From the NCBI GenBank assembly GCA_002419365.1, contig DIGA01000117.1, positions 13,419 through 77,418 of the forward strand: a stretch of DNA of 64,000 nt. Direction: 5' to 3'. The stretch's first letter is position 1, and every line of letters begins with the position of its first letter. Under the pieces are notes generated by a model. It saw only the letters and a program-made list of their open reading frames with translations, was not told the origin of the DNA and made no database searches. Source of the stretch: Mageeibacillus sp. UBA5734 (GTDB lineage: Bacteria; Bacillota; Clostridia; Saccharofermentanales; UBA5734). Position numbers and translations under genes: made by a program. Shown piece by piece: positions 45,218 to 53,785 of this stretch.

Positions 45218-46108
45218 TCAGTGATCCCGTTGCAGCAGGAAATCAGCCAGCTCCTGCAAAAATGTCGTGTTATAGCCACATCCCGTTGCCGCCTGAAGAG
45301 CAGCCTTGGCCTTGAGGGTTGCTTCTTTGAGTTTGTCTTGCGCCTTTTCAAGTCCATACAGGGTGACATAGGTCGATTTCTGGTCTCTCTGGTCTTTGCC
45401 AGTTGACTTGCCCAGCTTTTTTTCCGTCGCAGTCACATCCAGGATGTCATCCTGGATCTGGAAGGCCAGGCCGAGATTTTCCGCATATGCTTTGAAATGA
45501 GCAGTCACCTCCGCTGATACGCCTGCCAGGGCACAAGCGGCCAGGACCGGAGCCAGGATCAGCTGGCCAGTCTTGAGGCTATGAAGTCGCACCAGTTCAT
45601 CGGGGGCTATGATCCGGCCCTCAGCCTGCAAATCCAAAGTCTGGCCGGCAATCATGCCGGACGAACCAGCCGCCTGGGCAATGATCCGGGCAGCTTCAAC
45701 CTTATTCTGGCATCCGGATGTCATGTCATCCAACATCACTTCAAATGCGCGATTCAGCAATGCATCACCAGCCAGGACAGCCAGCGCTTCACCAAATTGC
45801 TTGTGACACGTGGGCCGGCCTCGGCGCAGGTCATCATCATCCATGCAGGGCAGATCATCATGAACCAGTGAATAAGTGTGGATCATTTCCAGGGCAGCCG
45901 AGCAGGGCAGCGCCAGCACAAGGTCCGCACCGAGACAGTCCATCGTGGCCAGGGCGAGCACGGGCCGGATGCGCTTGCCACCGGATAGCAGGCTGTAACG
46001 CGCCGCTTGAACCACATCCCCGCCCCATGCTTTTTCCTGGGCTGGAAATGCCTTTGCGAGATAAGGTTCGATTAAATCAAGATACGCTTTGTATTGCAGT
46101 TCAAACAT
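45218..46108 (-). CDS. ispA: Polyprenyl (farnesyl) diphosphate synthase
   Basis: This trans-prenyltransferase condenses IPP and DMAPP, most likely to farnesyl diphosphate. The first aspartate-rich motif is DDLPCMDDDDLRRGRPT with two residues between Asp pairs, as in bacterial FPP synthases, and the second is FQIQDDILD. GGKRIRP is the IPP-binding motif. It has 296 residues; the ATG overlaps xseB by eight bases. FPP is the precursor of undecaprenyl phosphate and of C30 carotenoids. Confidence 0.93.
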   Translation of the reverse strand: MFELQYKAYLDLIEPYLAKAFPAQEKAWGGDVVQAARYSLLSGGKRIRPVLALATMDCLGADLVLALPCSAALEMIHTYSLVHDDLPCMDDDDLRRGRPTCHKQFGEALAVLAGDALLNRAFEVMLDDMTSGCQNKVEAARIIAQAAGSSGMIAGQTLDLQAEGRIIAPDELVRLHSLKTGQLILAPVLAACALAGVSAEVTAHFKAYAENLGLAFQIQDDILDVTATEKKLGKSTGKDQRDQKSTYVTLYGLEKAQDKLKEATLKAKAALQAATGCGYNTTFLQELADFLLQRDH

Positions 46109-46373
46109 CCTGCTCACCAAATGGTTTTTCCATGACAGTCTGGTCATCGCCAATCAACAGCTGACTGATCTGATGTTCGATGGCAGCCAGTTTATCCGCA
46201 CAGATCTTGGCCAGTCCCATGCCTTCCTGAAATAAAGTCACTGACTCATCCAGAGTCGTATCTCCACTTTCCAGGCGGCCGACAATCATCTCCAGCTTGC
46301 TGAACGCTTGTTCGTAGCTGAGTTCTGGTTGTTGCACAGCTGAAGGGGTCTTGTTCAGATTTTCCATCCTCAA
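46101..46373 (-). CDS. xseB: Exodeoxyribonuclease VII small subunit
   Basis: XseB binds XseA to form exonuclease VII, which degrades single-stranded DNA. The 90-residue protein has the family motif LSYEQAFSKLEMIVGRLESGDTTLDES split over two helices and LFQEGMGLAK. The start may be TTG at 46371-46373, which has AAGGAG six bases upstream and overlaps the xseA stop, or ATG two codons later. Confidence 0.92.
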   Translation of the reverse strand: MRMENLNKTPSAVQQPELSYEQAFSKLEMIVGRLESGDTTLDESVTLFQEGMGLAKICADKLAAIEHQISQLLIGDDQTVMEKPFGEQDV

Positions 46374-47581
46374 GAAAAGCTCCTTTCACGGATCAGTTTC
46401 ACGGTACAGTCCAGGATTCCGTCACTGAGCCAGATTTCCACCGGATCACCGGTGTGGACCAGCGCTGTCGAAACCAGGCTTTTGCCCTGTGCATCCCGCG
46501 CCACAGCGTAACCGCGAGCCAGGACTTTCAAAGGGCTCAGGGCATCCAGTTTACCTGTAAGCACAGCAAAATTTCGTTCAGACCGGCTGAGCCGGGCCTG
46601 CTCGGCTGAACGCAAAGCGTTGACAAGCGCAACCAGATCACGCTGCTCCGTTTCAATCCGTTTCAGAGGCTGGGCCAGGACCGGACGGCTGAGCAGCGCA
46701 TCAAGGCGCTGGTTTTCCAGCTGGCTTTTTCGACTGAGGGAATGGTGCAGTCGATTCTCCAAACGCCTGATCTTGTCTTCTTCTTCACTGCGGACAGGCA
46801 TGGCCAGTTCAGCTGCAGCAGAGGGCGTTGGAGCCCGCAAATCCGCCACAAAATCACAAATGGTGTAGTCGGTTTCATGACCGACTGCCGAGATGACAGG
46901 GATGCTCGAACGATAGATGCTGCGGGCGACAACTTCCTCATTAAACGCCCAGAGGTCTTCCAGCGATCCACCACCTCTGCCGACAATCAGGACATCGACC
47001 GTTTGAAGATCATTGAATCGGTCAATCGCTGCCGCTATGCTGGTGGCAGCACCCTCGCCCTGGACTTGGACAGGGATCAGCTGGAGACGGAAATTGGGAA
47101 AACGGCGGCCCAGCACCTGGATGATGTCCCTGATCACAGCCCCGGACGGGGAAGTGACGACCCCGATGGCCCTGGGCAGACGGGGAATCGGTTTCTTATG
47201 GGCCGGATCAAACAAGCCTTCTGCATCGAGCCGCTTTTTCATTTGCTCATAAGCCAGATACAAGTCACCAAGGCCATCGGCAGCCATCGCTGATACATAC
47301 AGCTGGAATTTACCATCACGATCATACAAAGAGGCTTTGGCTGTCACCACCACAGCGGTCCCGTCAATGGGCTTGAAGCGCAGACGGACCGCTTGGCCTT
47401 TGAACATGACACAACTAACCTGGGCGTTCTTGTCTTTGAGCGTAAAATACAAATGGCCGGAAGCATATGCCTTCAGGCCGGAAATCTCGCCTTTGACCTG
47501 GACCGCATTGAGATGCTCATTCTTCTCCAGGTACGCTGCGACATAGCGATTCAGTTCGGTGACACTAATCGGCTGGCTCAT
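46370..47581 (-). CDS. xseA: Exodeoxyribonuclease VII large subunit
   Basis: XseA is the catalytic subunit. An N-terminal OB-fold (VQVKGEISGLKAYASGHLYFTLKD) is followed by the nuclease domain with GVVTSPSGAVIRDI, VGRGGGSLEDLWAFN and SAVGHETDYTICDFVADLRAPTPS, then a coiled coil. Length is 403 residues. Its start lies 17 bases inside nusB's end, so translation is probably coupled. Confidence 0.95.
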   Translation of the reverse strand: MSQPISVTELNRYVAAYLEKNEHLNAVQVKGEISGLKAYASGHLYFTLKDKNAQVSCVMFKGQAVRLRFKPIDGTAVVVTAKASLYDRDGKFQLYVSAMAADGLGDLYLAYEQMKKRLDAEGLFDPAHKKPIPRLPRAIGVVTSPSGAVIRDIIQVLGRRFPNFRLQLIPVQVQGEGAATSIAAAIDRFNDLQTVDVLIVGRGGGSLEDLWAFNEEVVARSIYRSSIPVISAVGHETDYTICDFVADLRAPTPSAAAELAMPVRSEEEDKIRRLENRLHHSLSRKSQLENQRLDALLSRPVLAQPLKRIETEQRDLVALVNALRSAEQARLSRSERNFAVLTGKLDALSPLKVLARGYAVARDAQGKSLVSTALVHTGDPVEIWLSDGILDCTVKLIRERSFS

Positions 47582-47990
47582 CGCCAGGCTCGCCTTTCAT
47601 CTGGCTGATCTTGCCCAGAACAGCATTGATGTAGTTTTTCGATTCTTCGCTTGAATATTTCTTCGCCAGCAAGACTGCCTCGGAAATGGCTACATTGGCA
47701 GGAATGTCCGGGCGATAGGCCATTTCATAAACGGCGATCCTCAGGATGGTCAGGTCAATCCTGGGCAGACGGTCGATGGTCCAGCGCTTCAAAAGCGGGG
47801 CAATCCTCTCATCCAGGACGATTTTGTGGTCAGAAACGCCTTCGACCAGGGCCAGCAGGTAGTCCTGGTCATTTGCTCCGACGTCACGCTCCGACAGGAA
47901 ATCAGCCAGCTGGCGTGTCTCATCACCCTTCTGGATTTCCAATTGGTACAAGAACATGAACGCTTTTTCGCGTGATTCGCGACGACTCAT
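47565..47990 (-). CDS. nusB: Transcription antitermination protein NusB
   Basis: NusB binds boxA RNA with NusE (S10) during rRNA transcription. The N-terminal REKAFMFLYQLEIQ and C-terminal DLTILRIAVYEMAYRPDIPANVAISEAVLLAKKYSSEESKNYINAVLG regions are typical (the latter spans residues 79-126). It has 141 residues. It lies between the Asp23 module and xseA, standard in Clostridia. Confidence 0.95.
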   Translation of the reverse strand: MSRRESREKAFMFLYQLEIQKGDETRQLADFLSERDVGANDQDYLLALVEGVSDHKIVLDERIAPLLKRWTIDRLPRIDLTILRIAVYEMAYRPDIPANVAISEAVLLAKKYSSEESKNYINAVLGKISQMKGEPGDEPAD

Positions 47991-48005
47991 GGTTGATCGA
48001 TCCTT

Positions 48006-48242
48006 CTACCGGAATTTTCCCGGTGGTAAAATTTTATCAAGCAGATTGCGGAAGTCCTCGGGATTCGAAAACAGCCGGCTGCCCAGATAATAGCCACTCA
48101 CAGTCATGGCCAGGATGAAAACTGTTCTCCAGAAGCCAAAAATGACCAGTGACAGGGACAAAGATAAACCGAAACCAGCACCCACAAGCGCCGGATTCTT
48201 GTCTTTCAAGACCGAATTCAGATTTTGCCAGACACTTTTCAT
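48006..48242 (-). CDS. DUF2273 small membrane protein
   Basis: A 78-residue protein with two hydrophobic helices (ALVGAGFGLSLSLSLVIFGF and FILAMTVSGYYLGSRLF). DUF2273 proteins accompany Asp23/AmaP and are thought to belong to a membrane-associated envelope stress module. It lies six bases after the amaP stop. Confidence 0.82.
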   Translation of the reverse strand: MKSVWQNLNSVLKDKNPALVGAGFGLSLSLSLVIFGFWRTVFILAMTVSGYYLGSRLFSNPEDFRNLLDKILPPGKFR

Positions 48243-48248
48243 GCCAGG

Positions 48249-48800
48249 TCAGCGCTCGACCCGGGCAGCTACAGGCTCGACCCGGGAGACTTTGACCAGA
48301 ACCTGGCCAACTGAAATACCCGTGTAGCGTTCAATGTCTTTTTTGATGCGCTCCTGTACTTTAGCCATCATGACTGGCACTTCCACATCCGAATACAAGA
48401 CAGCTGACAAATGGATGATGATTTTATCTCCTTTGAATGGGGCAACACGTGCCTTGGCCGTCTTGATCCCACACTGGGCGGTCTTGGCTGAATTGAGGGC
48501 GATGCTCTCAATCGCATCGACACCAATGTCAATTTCACCGATCTCGTTGGAGCGGACACGCGTCCGCCGTAATCGTCCACTCATGATGGCATACACCAGG
48601 GATGTCAGTGAGACAACAATGACAAGTATCGCCAGCAACAGGCCAGCCAGACGCGAAGAAGTCTGCTCCGTCAGTCGAGTCAGGACCAGGATCATGGCAC
48701 CCAGGACATCTGAGCTCAGGAGCATCATCAGGAAGATAAAGGTAAACACAGTCAGGATAAAGGAAAACAGGATCAGGGCTGTGCGGACCAGTGGATTCAT
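48249..48800 (-). CDS. amaP: Alkaline shock response membrane anchor protein AmaP
   Basis: AmaP anchors Asp23 at the membrane in staphylococci. Two membrane helices (about 7-30 and 51-72) are followed by an Asp23-like domain containing EIDIGVDAIESIALNSAKT and IIIHLSAVLYSDVEVP. It has 183 residues and overlaps the Asp23-family gene by four bases. Confidence 0.85.
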   Translation of the reverse strand: MNPLVRTALILFSFILTVFTFIFLMMLLSSDVLGAMILVLTRLTEQTSSRLAGLLLAILVIVVSLTSLVYAIMSGRLRRTRVRSNEIGEIDIGVDAIESIALNSAKTAQCGIKTAKARVAPFKGDKIIIHLSAVLYSDVEVPVMMAKVQERIKKDIERYTGISVGQVLVKVSRVEPVAARVER

Positions 48801-49177
48801 TTGCGGCTTTCCTCCCTCGTGATCACACCCTTGACATGAACATGAACAGCGTCGACGATCAAGCCCGTATATTTTTCGACGTCAGCTTTGACCCGCTCCT
48901 GGATCGACCAGGCGACCTCGGGCAGGATCGAGCCAAAGTAGATCACAGGATAGACGGTAATGGTGACCAGCTCATCATGCTCAGGCTGGAAGACTACCGT
49001 AACGCCTCGTCCTTCGTGTTCGATACCGATCGATTCTTTCAGCGTGACCAGACTGCCTGGCTCCAGATCAGCCACACCGGCGGTCTGGAGGGCAGCCTGG
49101 GCAGCATACTGGGCCACGAAGCCTTTCGACATCGTGCGCTCACCGCGGATCGCATGGGCCCTGCCTGTCTCTGGCAT
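48797..49177 (-). CDS. Asp23/Gls24 family envelope stress response protein
   Basis: Asp23/Gls24 proteins form a cytoplasmic layer at the membrane and respond to envelope stress. The 126-residue protein has GRGVTVVFQPEHDELVTIT and PEVAWSIQERVKADVEKYTGL, matching the family core. An internal ATG at codon 16 is an alternative start. It lies six bases after efp, and the three-gene module leads into nusB. Confidence 0.87.
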   Translation of the reverse strand: MPETGRAHAIRGERTMSKGFVAQYAAQAALQTAGVADLEPGSLVTLKESIGIEHEGRGVTVVFQPEHDELVTITVYPVIYFGSILPEVAWSIQERVKADVEKYTGLIVDAVHVHVKGVITREESRK

Positions 49178-49183
49178 CGATCG

Positions 49184-49747
49184 TCAGGCTTTGACGCGTT
49201 CCATGTACTCGCCCGTACGGGTATCGATGCGGACGATATCACCCTGGTTGACAAACAACGGGACCTTGATGGTTGCGCCGGTCTCAACGGTTGCACTTTT
49301 GGTGGCGTTCTGGGCTGTGTCGCCTTTAACCCCTGGGTCACAGTCCGTGATTTCCAGCTCGACAAAAATCGGCGGTTCAATGGCAAAGACATCACCTTTG
49401 TAGGAAACCACTTTGCAGACCATGTTTTCCTTGAGGAACTTCAGGGCATCGCCGATGGCTGCACCTGAGAATGGCACCTGGTCATAGGTGTCGACATCCA
49501 TGAAATAATACAGGTCACCATCATTGTACAGATAGTTCATGTCCCGGCGTTCCAGCTGGGCCTGCTCGAATTTGTCGGAAGGGTTGAAACTGCGTTCAAC
49601 CACACCGCCAGTCTTGACGTTGCGGTATTTGGTCCGGACAAAGGCCGCACCCTTGCCTGGCTTGACATGCTGGAATTCGATCACCTGGTAAACCTGGCTA
49701 TCCATTTCAAATGTCACACCGTTGCGAAAATCACCTGCACTGATCAT
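49184..49747 (-). CDS. efp: Elongation factor P
   Basis: EF-P relieves ribosome stalling at polyproline. The N-terminal KOW-like domain holds the loop [17 protein letters not shown] with the modifiable tip Lys (KPGKGAA), followed by two OB folds, the last with [11 protein letters not shown] and [21 protein letters not shown]. It has 187 residues, with GGAGGTTT before the ATG. It is the first gene of an operon that continues to recN. Confidence 0.97.
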   Translation of the reverse strand: MISAGDFRNGVTFEMDSQVYQVIEFQHVKPGKGAAFVRTKYRNVKTGGVVERSFNPSDKFEQAQLERRDMNYLYNDGDLYYFMDVDTYDQVPFSGAAIGDALKFLKENMVCKVVSYKGDVFAIEPPIFVELEITDCDPGVKGDTAQNATKSATVETGATIKVPLFVNQGDIVRIDTRTGEYMERVKA

Positions 49748-49809
49748 ATAAACCTCCTGACCGGTCTCTTTGCGTTAAAATCCAGCCTCATGCTAAAAAA
49801 TTCTACATT

Positions 49810-49839
49810 ATTCTAGTTGATAGGATACGGCCTTGGCAA
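49810..49839 (-). promoter_or_regulatory. Candidate promoter for efp operon
   Basis: TTGCCA (49834-49839) and TAGAAT (49810-49815) on the minus strand are 18 bases apart, in the 103-base gap between yqeG and efp. Confidence 0.55.
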
Positions 49840-49850
49840 GCGTTTTGTTC

Positions 49851-50378
49851 TCACGACTGTGGCCACAAAGATTGATCCTTGACATACCGGCGCAAAAAGG
49901 GCGCTTCGAACCAGCGTTTGAAAGCAACATTCCAGACCTCGCGGGAATCAAGCGGCAAAACGAGGATGGCCAGGATATGGGCTCTGCGGGCCGCCAGAAT
50001 GTCCGTAAACAGCTGGTCACCAACCATGGCTGCCGCAGAAGGTTGAAACCCAGCTTGGCGACATGCCCGGAGCAGGCCGCTGGCAGAAGGTTTGTTTGCC
50101 ATGCCAATGCAGTCGATCCCCAGTCCAGAAGCAAAGGACCGCGCCCGGGATGGCTTGGCATTCGAAACTATGAACGGGACCAGGCCTGCATTTTGAATGG
50201 TTTCGACAGCTTTTCTTGCATAGGCATCGGGATGATGAAACCCATGGTGAACCAGGGTATTGTCGATATCCAGCAAAACCAGGTCGATTCCCTGGGCCTT
50301 GAGGTTGCGAAAATCAATCTGTTCGATCGACCGGTAGATCCGGTCCGGTTTCAATTTTTCAGACAGGAAATGAATCAA
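49851..50378 (-). CDS. YqeG family HAD phosphatase
   Basis: A HAD-superfamily protein of the YqeG type. Motif I is LLDIDNTLVHHG, motif II IVSNAK, and motif IV GDQLFTDILAA. It has 175 residues; the start is TTG at 50376-50378 with AGGGG upstream. YqeG members are predicted phosphatases, some acting on phosphatidylglycerophosphate-like substrates, but the substrate here is unknown. Confidence 0.87.
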   Translation of the reverse strand: MIHFLSEKLKPDRIYRSIEQIDFRNLKAQGIDLVLLDIDNTLVHHGFHHPDAYARKAVETIQNAGLVPFIVSNAKPSRARSFASGLGIDCIGMANKPSASGLLRACRQAGFQPSAAAMVGDQLFTDILAARRAHILAILVLPLDSREVWNVAFKRWFEAPFLRRYVKDQSLWPQS

Positions 50379-50505
50379 TGGAACCCCCTGATCCGTTTGC
50401 CGGAACGTATTCTTATTTCAATCTGCAACGTGTGCGGTCATGAACCAACACGATGTCCTGTTCCTTCCAGTATCGGCCAAGTCACGCACCAGTTCAAGTC
50501 TTTGC

Positions 50506-50534
50506 TTGAAATCATGGTCCCCCTTCCCTATAAT
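50506..50534 (+). promoter_or_regulatory. Promoter for aspartate kinase gene
   Basis: TTGAAA (50506-50511) and TATAAT (50529-50534) are 17 bases apart. The leader of roughly 23 bases is too short for a lysine riboswitch. The rest of the 185-base divergent gap (50379-50563) shows nothing else. Confidence 0.75.
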
Positions 50535-50563
50535 TGGTGTGATTAAACAAGGAGTCGTATTAC

Positions 50564-51916
50564 ATGAAAGTCTGCAAGTTTGGTGGTACTTCCCTCGCAA
50601 ATGCCGAACAGATCCGTAAAGTCTGTGACATCGTCCTCAGTGACCCTGAACGCCGGATCATGATCGTATCCGCACCGGGCAAACGCACCCGGGAAGACAT
50701 CAAAGTGACAGATCTCCTGATTGCCCTGGCGAATGCCCGGATCAGTGGATATGATGGCGAGAGCGAACTGGCCTCGGTTGTCCGCCGCTTTGCCGACATT
50801 GCCGAGGAGCTCGAGCTCGGTCCGGAGATCGTCGCTACCATAGAGCAGGACCTTCGCTTCCGCATCGAAGCTGATCCAGCCAATTCCCTCAAGTTCATGG
50901 ATTCGCTCAAAGCAGCCGGCGAAGATAACTGTGCCCGTCTGGTCGCGGATTATCTCCAGAGCATAGGCAAGAAAGCCCAGTATTTCGACCCGAAAACGGC
51001 TGGCATGGTCCTCAGTGACGAATTTGGCAATGCCCAGGTCCTGGATGAATCCTACCCCCGGCTGGCCCAGCTCAGGGATTATCCGGGCATCGTTGTGTTC
51101 CCGGGATTTTTTGGATACACCCGCTCTGGTGAGGTCGCCACTTTCTCGCGCGGCGGTTCGGACATCACCGGGTCGATTCTGGCTGCGGCAGTCGAGGCAA
51201 AGGTCTATGAAAACTGGACGGACGTCGATTCTGTCTATGCCGTCAACCCCAACCTGGTCAGCAATCCCCATGCCATTTCGGAGATCACCTACGACGAAAT
51301 GCGGGAGCTGGCCTACGCCGGTTTTACGGTCCTGCACGAGGAAGCCCTGACACCCGCCTACCGCAAAGCCATTCCGGTCAACATCCGCAATACCAATAAC
51401 CCGTCCGCCCGTGGGACCATGATCGTGCGCAATCGCATCAATTTTGACAGCATCGTCACGGGTATTGCCGGAGCCAAGGGTTTTTGCACCTTGAACATGT
51501 CCAAATACCTCATGAACCGAGAAGTTGGCTTTGCCTTGCGTGTCCTCCAGATCCTGGCTGATGAGTTCATCCCCTTTGAGCACATGCCATCCGGCATCGA
51601 TTCCCTATCCATCGTCATGCGCCAGGAAGTGTTCACGCCAGAAAAGGAGAGGCATGTTGTGCGTCGCCTGGTCGATGAGATCGGCATCGAAAAGATCTCG
51701 GTAGACCGCAACTTGGCGATTGTCATGATTGTCGGCGAAGCCATGGCCCACACCGTCGGTGTCACCGCCCGGGCAGCCAATGCCTTGTCCAAGGCCGGTG
51801 TCAACCTCGAAGTCATCAACCAGGGCGCCTCGGAAATCAGCGTCATGTTCGGAGTCCGTGAAGAATATTGCAATTATGCGGTCAAGGAGTTGTACAAGGA
51901 GTTCTTCAACCGCTAA
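50564..51916 (+). CDS. lysC: Aspartate kinase
   Basis: The enzyme phosphorylates aspartate at the start of lysine, threonine and methionine synthesis. The N-terminal KFGGTSLANAEQI, SAPGKR, GSDITGSILAAA and WTDVDSVYAVNPN motifs define the catalytic domain; two ACT domains follow (about 310-450), suggesting amino-acid feedback control. With 450 residues it resembles monofunctional enzymes. It is preceded by a sigma-A promoter and AAGGAG, and converges on the next gene with an 11-base overlap. Confidence 0.94.
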   Translation: MKVCKFGGTSLANAEQIRKVCDIVLSDPERRIMIVSAPGKRTREDIKVTDLLIALANARISGYDGESELASVVRRFADIAEELELGPEIVATIEQDLRFRIEADPANSLKFMDSLKAAGEDNCARLVADYLQSIGKKAQYFDPKTAGMVLSDEFGNAQVLDESYPRLAQLRDYPGIVVFPGFFGYTRSGEVATFSRGGSDITGSILAAAVEAKVYENWTDVDSVYAVNPNLVSNPHAISEITYDEMRELAYAGFTVLHEEALTPAYRKAIPVNIRNTNNPSARGTMIVRNRINFDSIVTGIAGAKGFCTLNMSKYLMNREVGFALRVLQILADEFIPFEHMPSGIDSLSIVMRQEVFTPEKERHVVRRLVDEIGIEKISVDRNLAIVMIVGEAMAHTVGVTARAANALSKAGVNLEVINQGASEISVMFGVREEYCNYAVKELYKEFFNR

Positions 51917-53783
51917 ACAGCGACCGCGCCTCCTGGTCAATGACCAGGCTCGCCTCAAAAAAACGCTCCAGGCGATACAGTCCAGGATGGGTCAGGCTAA
52001 AGCCGCTCACCTGGACTTTGTCTGTGTAGACGGTGTGTTCATTCCGGACAATGTAAGGGGTAGCCCCCAGTCCGCTGAAGACTCGGATCCCCTGGCCTTC
52101 CAAAAACTGGCGCCGGGGATCGTCGGCCTGAAGCACTGCGCCATTGGGGAAGGACAAAGCCGTAACAGGTCCTGTCAGAGATTCGATCTGGGACTGCCAT
52201 TTGGCCCAGTCCGACTGGACCTGCTCCAGACTGGCATTCTGGAGATTGATCATGCCATAGGTCGACGTGCCGATCTGCCATCCTGTCCTTAGCAGCTGGC
52301 GGATGATGGCCTGGACCTGGGTGCGATTGGCCTCATAATCTGCTGGACCCAGAACCAGTTCCGGATAGCCCAGTGCTGCCAGGGCCCGGTTTTTATCGTC
52401 GAGCTGGTCTGGATCAGTCACCCGTCCGAAAACACCCTCATAGCCAGACAACGTGATCAACCCTTTGGCTCCATCGAATGAAAAATCCGGATGTGCCTCG
52501 ACGAATGCATCGAGGATGCCGACGGCCTCGGATTCGCGCCGGACGATCAGGTTGCCATCCGGGCCGGGCCACACACCACAGACTTGCCCGGATGCATCCA
52601 GCTGCAAATCCCAGCAATTGCCCGTCGCTCTGCGGGTGACGAAATAGTTCAGCCCTTCCAGAACCAGAACCAGTGGCTTCTTGCCTTCCGGCAGTTCGAG
52701 TGCAAACCGCTCCCCTGCCCCGGTCATCAGGCGGGACTGGTCAACCAGGATGTAGTCATTGGCATACAGGGCTTCAAGAATGCGTTCGAATTCCAAGGTC
52801 GTCAGCATGGTGTCGAAAGCAGCTGCCGCATAGGGGTCTCTGTCGAAAGCCGTTACCGGATCAACGATCAGCGGTTTGATCACCAGGTGCTCGATGGCAC
52901 CACGGAAGGTCTCCAGTTTCCGGGGAATTTTCTGGCTGCACTGGTCCAGCGCATCGAGGACAGTCTGGTCCCCCGGGAAGACTGCCTGCAATTGCAGCAA
53001 TTGGCCATAGGCCGTGACCGTACGATTCTGGCTCACCAGGTCGAGGGCATCATCCAGCAAAGGCTGGTACATGGCAGTCCTGCAGACCTCCAGTTTCTGG
53101 CGGGCAAAGTCCTGGGCAAAGGTTCCTGGCCCAGCCGTATCAGCCAATTCAGACCAGGCCGCATAGGCTTCATACCACTGCTTGTGCAGCAGCATCTGGT
53201 CTGCAGCAATGAAGTCCGGTTTTAAATCTGGCCAGGACGAATATTCGCTCCTCAAGGGGCGTACACTGTCCTTGAGATTAGGTAGATCGGATAACTGGTC
53301 GATGGCGAGGGACAAGGTCTTGTATTCGCTCTCGCCCATCAGGTAGGCGCGGCTCAATTCCCTGGCAAACCGGGACAGGCGCAAGCCGGATAATTCGCCC
53401 AATCCGAGAATAAAGGCCTGGTCTGCAGCTGCAAGAGGTTGTCCCTGCAGCAGCTGGCTTTCGATGGTCTCGAGACGCCCAGACAGTAAGGATTCCAGTT
53501 CCGCCAGGGTTTTCTGGTAGGGATTCTCCACCTGTCCGGACTGCAAGGGTTGTACGGCATTGGCCTGGACTTCACGGTAAATCTCAAGCGCCTTGATATA
53601 ATCCTCGTCCTCAAGGGCCGATTCGAAATCAGCCCGGGCGAGTTCTGCGCTCTGCTGATTGCGTGCGATCAGGAACAAGATGATGCTGGCAAGTACAAGC
53701 ACTGCAGCCAGACTGAGCAGCAGGAACGAATGGAGTCGGGACTTGGTTTCCCTGGATGAGCGGACATAAAGCTGATTGGCCAT
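51906..53783 (-). CDS. Membrane-anchored polysaccharide-deacetylase-fold protein lacking catalytic residues
   Basis: The 625-residue protein has a short cytoplasmic N-terminus, one membrane helix (about 20-41), a long helical region (45-300) with TPR-like spacing, and a C-terminal deacetylase-like domain. The domain shows RGAIEHLVIKPLIVDP, LVLEGLNYFVTRR, AKGLITLSGYEGVFGR and WQIGTSTYGMINL. In related Clostridia proteins, as I recall them, the third and fifth motifs read DDVNYY and SHSYTH, so the catalytic Asp pair and metal His residues appear lost. It may bind rather than deacetylate glycans. The ATG chosen is the third codon of the open frame. It lies two bases downstream of parC. Confidence 0.72.
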   Translation of the reverse strand: MANQLYVRSSRETKSRLHSFLLLSLAAVLVLASIILFLIARNQQSAELARADFESALEDEDYIKALEIYREVQANAVQPLQSGQVENPYQKTLAELESLLSGRLETIESQLLQGQPLAAADQAFILGLGELSGLRLSRFARELSRAYLMGESEYKTLSLAIDQLSDLPNLKDSVRPLRSEYSSWPDLKPDFIAADQMLLHKQWYEAYAAWSELADTAGPGTFAQDFARQKLEVCRTAMYQPLLDDALDLVSQNRTVTAYGQLLQLQAVFPGDQTVLDALDQCSQKIPRKLETFRGAIEHLVIKPLIVDPVTAFDRDPYAAAAFDTMLTTLEFERILEALYANDYILVDQSRLMTGAGERFALELPEGKKPLVLVLEGLNYFVTRRATGNCWDLQLDASGQVCGVWPGPDGNLIVRRESEAVGILDAFVEAHPDFSFDGAKGLITLSGYEGVFGRVTDPDQLDDKNRALAALGYPELVLGPADYEANRTQVQAIIRQLLRTGWQIGTSTYGMINLQNASLEQVQSDWAKWQSQIESLTGPVTALSFPNGAVLQADDPRRQFLEGQGIRVFSGLGATPYIVRNEHTVYTDKVQVSGFSLTHPGLYRLERFFEASLVIDQEARSLFSG

Positions 53784-53785
53784 GG

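Noticed and set aside
50379..50563. Possible lysine riboswitch before the aspartate kinase gene
   Set aside because: A good promoter lies only about 30 bases before the ATG, leaving a leader too short for the aptamer.
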